From contig JANQSX010000234.1 in assembly GCA_028279085.1 (NCBI GenBank), positions 1 through 8,882 of the forward strand: a stretch of DNA of 8,882 nt, written 5' to 3'. The notes under the pieces were generated by a model. The model did no database searches and had not been told where the DNA came from. It saw only the letters and a list, made by a program, of their open reading frames with translations. This DNA comes from Bdellovibrionales bacterium (GTDB lineage Bacteria; Bdellovibrionota; Bdellovibrionia; Bdellovibrionales; UBA1609). The translations under genes were made by a program, and so were the position numbers. Positions 5,866 through 8,882 of the stretch are shown here, piece after piece (position 1 is the stretch's first letter; each line of letters starts with the position of its first letter).

Positions 5866-7770
5866 CTATATAATTTTTTCCACAAAAACTTTTTTGTTTA
5901 AAATCATATAAGCTCTTTGAACACTCTCCTCAGACAGTAGTAGTATTTCTTCATTTTGATTATGTATTCCTTTTAATTTAAAGTGTCCGGAGCGAATGCC
6001 TCCCAGCCACCAACGATTATCAGACACATAAATATTATCCCCCAACTTCGCCTTTAAGAGATCACAAACTTCTTGAGATAAACAAATTTCTCCCCGATTG
6101 AGTTCTGAATCCAAAGACAGCTTTAAGTTTTTTACTTTTTGACTTGGTTCTAAATTAGGAGTACCGCCTTTAAAAAAGATCATTGCTTTATCTAAAGTAT
6201 CTGCTGTTAGTCCTTCTACTTCTTTAGATGCTTTTTTAGAAGAAGAGCGACAAAGACAAACAGTTACCCCTATAACTGTTGTTAAAATAGCTCCGAAAAC
6301 CGCTCGAAAATAAATAGGATCTCCCAACTCCGCCCCCATAAAAAAGCTTCTCAAGTACATCACCGGTTCAGGAAATATACCGGTTAAAATAGTAGTTGCT
6401 CCTCCTATTATCATTGCTAAAACAGCGGAAAAAGCATCAAATCGCCTCCAGAAAAGAGCTATAAACACGGTCGTGACCACCGGAGGAATAATCGTCATAA
6501 TTCCCTTATAGTGAATAGCCATTAAAGTGCCCTTTTGTTGAAAAAACCAAATTACTAAAAGAAGACTGATTCCTATGACCAGGGCTGAAGCAAAGCGTGC
6601 CACTCTTAGATAATGTTTTTCATCTTTGTTAGGATTTACTAGAGGCTTGTAAATATCATATACACCTATAGCGGCTGAAGCATTGATCAAAGTATCCACT
6701 GTGGACATTAAGGCGGCTAACAAAGCGGCAATCACCAATCCCAAAAGCAACTCATGTTGTTTTAATACTTCAAATGCCACATTTATAAATACATGGTAAG
6801 TGTCCGTTACCGTTAAAGTCTCATAATTTAAAAGAGAGGAATCAACACTATTTTGTTTAGTGATCATGGACTTGGCAATCCAACCGGCCACTCCCACTGT
6901 AATGGCGGAAAGAGGCAAACAAATCAGTACATTAAACAATGCCGTAATACGAGCCTGCTTAACACTTCTGACAGAAAGAAAGCGCATAAGCACTCCTTGG
7001 TTCATAAACAAAAAGGCCGCACTTCCCACTAAAGCGTCTCCCCAAAAAACCCCTACAGAATTAAAACTGGGATTTGCATTCAAAGAAGTAAAAGGCAGGC
7101 GATGACTAAGAGGTAGATAAGACCAAAATTCCCCTAGTCCGCCCAAGGCATAAAGACCAAAACCCACTATAAGAAAACCGGCTACATATAACATAAAACC
7201 TTGAAAAAGATCGGTTAAGATCACCGCTGTCTGACCACCGCAGGTGACATAAAAACCTAAAATAAAAGTAACCAAAGGAACTGTGTAAATAGGGCGAAAA
7301 CCGAAGAGCCCATCCAAGGCTAAACCGATAGTATAAAGATTATAGCCAATGTAATAAAAAATATAAGCAAGGATTAAGACAACGGCTACATATCGAGCCG
7401 TACGGTTGAATCGTCTTTCAAAATATTCCGGAACTGATTTAATACGATTATAATATAAAACAGGAAGCCAGGCGAACACGAATATAGGAAGTACAAACCA
7501 TTCATTCATATACACCATGGTGCTGCTCATTCCGGTATTAAAACCCTGTTGAGAATATTTAAGATAGCTATAAGAACCAATACCCGTCGCCACCATACTA
7601 AAAGCGGGAAGCCACCAGGAGAATCGCTGGCCACTGAAAAAAAAGTCATTAATATTTGAACTGAACCTGGAAAAATAAACACCCATACAGGTAACAAATA
7701 AAAAGTAAAAAATAATCACCCCAAAAACAATAAAAAGTGTTTTTTGAGGAAGAAGATGAGTCAGTTCCAT
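5866..7770 (-). CDS. Sodium:solute symporter (SSS family)
   Basis: A 634-residue inner-membrane transporter of the SSS (SLC5) family, which couples Na+ entry to uptake of a small solute. Residues 11-31 form the first helix. Family features follow: DFFFSGQRFSWWLPAFSMVATG (42-63), SVPEYFERRFN (112-122), GGQTAVILTDLFQG (178-191) and AALMSTVDTLINASA (353-367), where the Ser-Thr pair is expected to contribute to the Na2 site. Helices continue to about residue 507. The substrate cannot be told from sequence; sugars, proline, pantothenate and others are possible. The last 125 or so residues are mostly hydrophilic and extend beyond the usual SSS core; they may be a cytoplasmic regulatory tail. The ATG follows GGAG at a good distance. 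The DNA methyltransferase gene ends 83 bases upstream; co-transcription is possible but there is no functional link. Confidence 0.95.
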   Translation of the reverse strand: MELTHLLPQKTLFIVFGVIIFYFLFVTCMGVYFSRFSSNINDFFFSGQRFSWWLPAFSMVATGIGSYSYLKYSQQGFNTGMSSTMVYMNEWFVLPIFVFAWLPVLYYNRIKSVPEYFERRFNRTARYVAVVLILAYIFYYIGYNLYTIGLALDGLFGFRPIYTVPLVTFILGFYVTCGGQTAVILTDLFQGFMLYVAGFLIVGFGLYALGGLGEFWSYLPLSHRLPFTSLNANPSFNSVGVFWGDALVGSAAFLFMNQGVLMRFLSVRSVKQARITALFNVLICLPLSAITVGVAGWIAKSMITKQNSVDSSLLNYETLTVTDTYHVFINVAFEVLKQHELLLGLVIAALLAALMSTVDTLINASAAIGVYDIYKPLVNPNKDEKHYLRVARFASALVIGISLLLVIWFFQQKGTLMAIHYKGIMTIIPPVVTTVFIALFWRRFDAFSAVLAMIIGGATTILTGIFPEPVMYLRSFFMGAELGDPIYFRAVFGAILTTVIGVTVCLCRSSSKKASKEVEGLTADTLDKAMIFFKGGTPNLEPSQKVKNLKLSLDSELNRGEICLSQEVCDLLKAKLGDNIYVSDNRWWLGGIRSGHFKLKGIHNQNEEILLLSEESVQRAYMILNKKVFVEKII

Positions 7771-7853
7771 TATTCACTCCAAACTTATGATTTCACTTCT
7801 TTTACGGGTTTTAATGGAATCTGTCACTATAAAAGTATTGCGAAATGTTTGTG

Positions 7854-8636
7854 TTAAACGAAACTAATCTCTAAATTTAATTTTTCCTGTTTTTTGATTC
7901 TCTGAAGACGCTTTTTGATAATGGAACAATATTCAGGGTTGATTTCATAAGCCAAACACTGCCTGTTATTTAAAAGGCAAGCCACCAAGCTAGTGCCGGA
8001 ACCGGCAAAGGGATCTAAAACCACCCCATTTTCCGGAGAGCTGGCTTTCACAATTCTTTCAATGATCTTAAGAGGTTTTTGCGTAGGATGATTTTCCCGC
8101 TCTCGGTGGATTTTGTGAAGTCTTGATACGCTCCAAACATCTTTAGGGTTATAGCCCATTTCCAACCACTTTTTACCTACAAAAATAGATCGGGTTCTAG
8201 CTTTTTTCGTATCCGGATCATAAGGCACCCGAACGGAGTCTATATCAAAGTAGTAGTCTTTGGATTTTGCAAAAAAACCGATTGTATCATGCACCGAAGA
8301 AAATCTTCTTGTGGATCCTCCCATGCTGGGCACTTTACGATCCCAAATAATTTCATTGATCATTAAAAATTTTGTTTTCATAAAAGAGAATATTTCCGGT
8401 GCAAACCTCCATGTCGTAAATATGTATAAACTACCCGTTTCTTTTATTTTAGGTTCAACCGCCGTGATCCATTCCTTTGTCCAATTGAGAAAATCCTTGG
8501 GTGATTTTTTATCTGAATCATTACCGTAGTCTTTACCCAATGAGTAAGGGGGATCAGCTATCACAAGGTCTATGGAGTTTTCTTTTAAACGATCCACTCC
8601 TTTTAAAAAATCTTCATTAAATAGATGAAAGTTCAT
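7854..8636 (-). CDS. DNA adenine-N6 methyltransferase, beta class (YhdJ-like), solitary
   Basis: A 260-residue methyltransferase with the circular order of the beta group. The catalytic motif IV DPPYSLGK comes first (28-35), then a target-recognition middle, then HPTQKP (183-188) and the AdoMet-binding motif I DPFAGSG (208-214). DPPY is the form usual in N6-adenine (and some N4-cytosine) enzymes. Overall layout resembles E. coli YhdJ and orphan beta-class enzymes. It looks complete. The ribosome binding site is weak: AGAGG lies 14 bases before the ATG. No restriction endonuclease or specificity gene is visible on either side, so this is either an orphan enzyme affecting regulation or replication, or a survivor of a restriction-modification system. 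The recognition sequence cannot be deduced by eye. An LRR remnant lies 136 bases upstream. Confidence 0.93.
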   Translation of the reverse strand: MNFHLFNEDFLKGVDRLKENSIDLVIADPPYSLGKDYGNDSDKKSPKDFLNWTKEWITAVEPKIKETGSLYIFTTWRFAPEIFSFMKTKFLMINEIIWDRKVPSMGGSTRRFSSVHDTIGFFAKSKDYYFDIDSVRVPYDPDTKKARTRSIFVGKKWLEMGYNPKDVWSVSRLHKIHRERENHPTQKPLKIIERIVKASSPENGVVLDPFAGSGTSLVACLLNNRQCLAYEINPEYCSIIKKRLQRIKKQEKLNLEISFV

Positions 8637-8772
8637 TTTAGAATGATATTCCTCTGTTTCGTTATTATAAATAGAGTGTAAATAAGGAATCCAAAAATAC
8701 CCAATAAAGCAGCCAAAATTTAGATTTGTACTCTTGAGATTCTGTTATTCTTCTGTATCGCCACATACTAAG

Positions 8773-8874
8773 TTAAAACCGAACACCAATCCCTGGTGCT
8801 AACTCCCGCCTTATAACGGCCTTCTCTGCATCAGAAAGCGGATTCCCCGCAAGGTAAAGTGTCCGACGGACACT
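8773..8874 (-). pseudogene. Leucine-rich-repeat protein, C-terminal remnant
   Basis: An open stretch of 33 codons ends at TAA (8775-8773) and reads RTLYLAGNPLSDAEKAVIRR followed by a short tail ending in VRF. L-YL-x-GNPLS, then an acidic/basic helix of the type EKxxIRRxL, is the typical last repeat and cap of bacterial leucine-rich-repeat proteins. The frame is closed upstream by TAA at 8877-8875, inside a perfect palindrome at the window end. Either the rest of the gene has been lost or separated by the palindrome, or the end of this sequence is an artefact of inverted duplication and the gene is intact in the genome. The peptide is short, so the assignment is tentative. Confidence 0.45.
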
Positions 8875-8882
8875 TTACCTTG
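8850..8882. repeat. Perfect 33-base palindrome at the window end
   Basis: caaggtaaagtgtccg and its exact reverse complement surround a single central base (16-bp arms). The left arm codes for part of the LRR remnant on the minus strand. The window ends at the outer edge of the right arm, so the arms may be longer. A stem with a one-base centre is unusual for a terminator and more like a recombination, foldback or insertion junction. Confidence 0.9.

Noticed and set aside
8637..8772. A further gene or RNA between the methyltransferase and the LRR remnant
   Set aside because: Checked on both strands; only short frames and no tRNA-like or other structure could be seen.

Overview
The window is AT-rich DNA from a Gram-negative bacterium. 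The evidence for that is a lipoprotein signal peptide, a prepilin-type leader, an LD-carboxypeptidase of murein recycling and a Na+/solute symporter. Low G+C, clear Shine-Dalgarno sites and the protein flavours would fit a Bdellovibrionota- or deltaproteobacteria-like host, but no marker here fixes the taxon.

Layout. Positions 1-5019 are read almost entirely on the minus strand. In transcription order they hold: a Cys-rich lipoprotein with an Ala/Asp/Gly repeat domain (3544-4986); an S66 LD-carboxypeptidase (2480-3430); a prepilin-like protein (1279-2223) preceded by a TACA tetranucleotide tract; mnmA (93-1202); and the first 20 codons of an MtaB-type methylthiotransferase (1-61), cut by the window edge. 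A 330-base AT-rich gap carrying divergent start signals separates the lipoprotein from a plus-strand DoxX-family gene (5317-5754). An inverted-repeat element (5765-5856) lies between doxX and the convergent sodium:solute symporter (5866-7770). Upstream of the symporter on the minus strand are a beta-class DNA adenine methyltransferase (7854-8636) and a 33-codon leucine-rich-repeat C-terminal remnant (8773-8874) that runs into a perfect palindrome at the window end.

The most interesting feature is the start of the prepilin gene. The only well-placed ribosome binding site and ATG (2322-2326 and 2312-2314) lie on the far side of twelve TACA units (2252-2300). Reading from that ATG through the tract in this sequence hits TAA immediately after the repeats. 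Loss of one unit (or gain of two) would join the ATG to the prepilin frame. This is the architecture of a contingency (phase-variable) locus controlled by slipped-strand mispairing, and the sequenced state appears OFF, with 11 units (or 8 or 14) predicted ON.

The two tRNA sulfur-modification genes (mnmA, mtaB-like) are 31 bases apart and probably form one transcript. The lipoprotein, carboxypeptidase and prepilin are all envelope proteins, but their gaps (113 and about 165 bases) suggest separate control rather than one tight operon.
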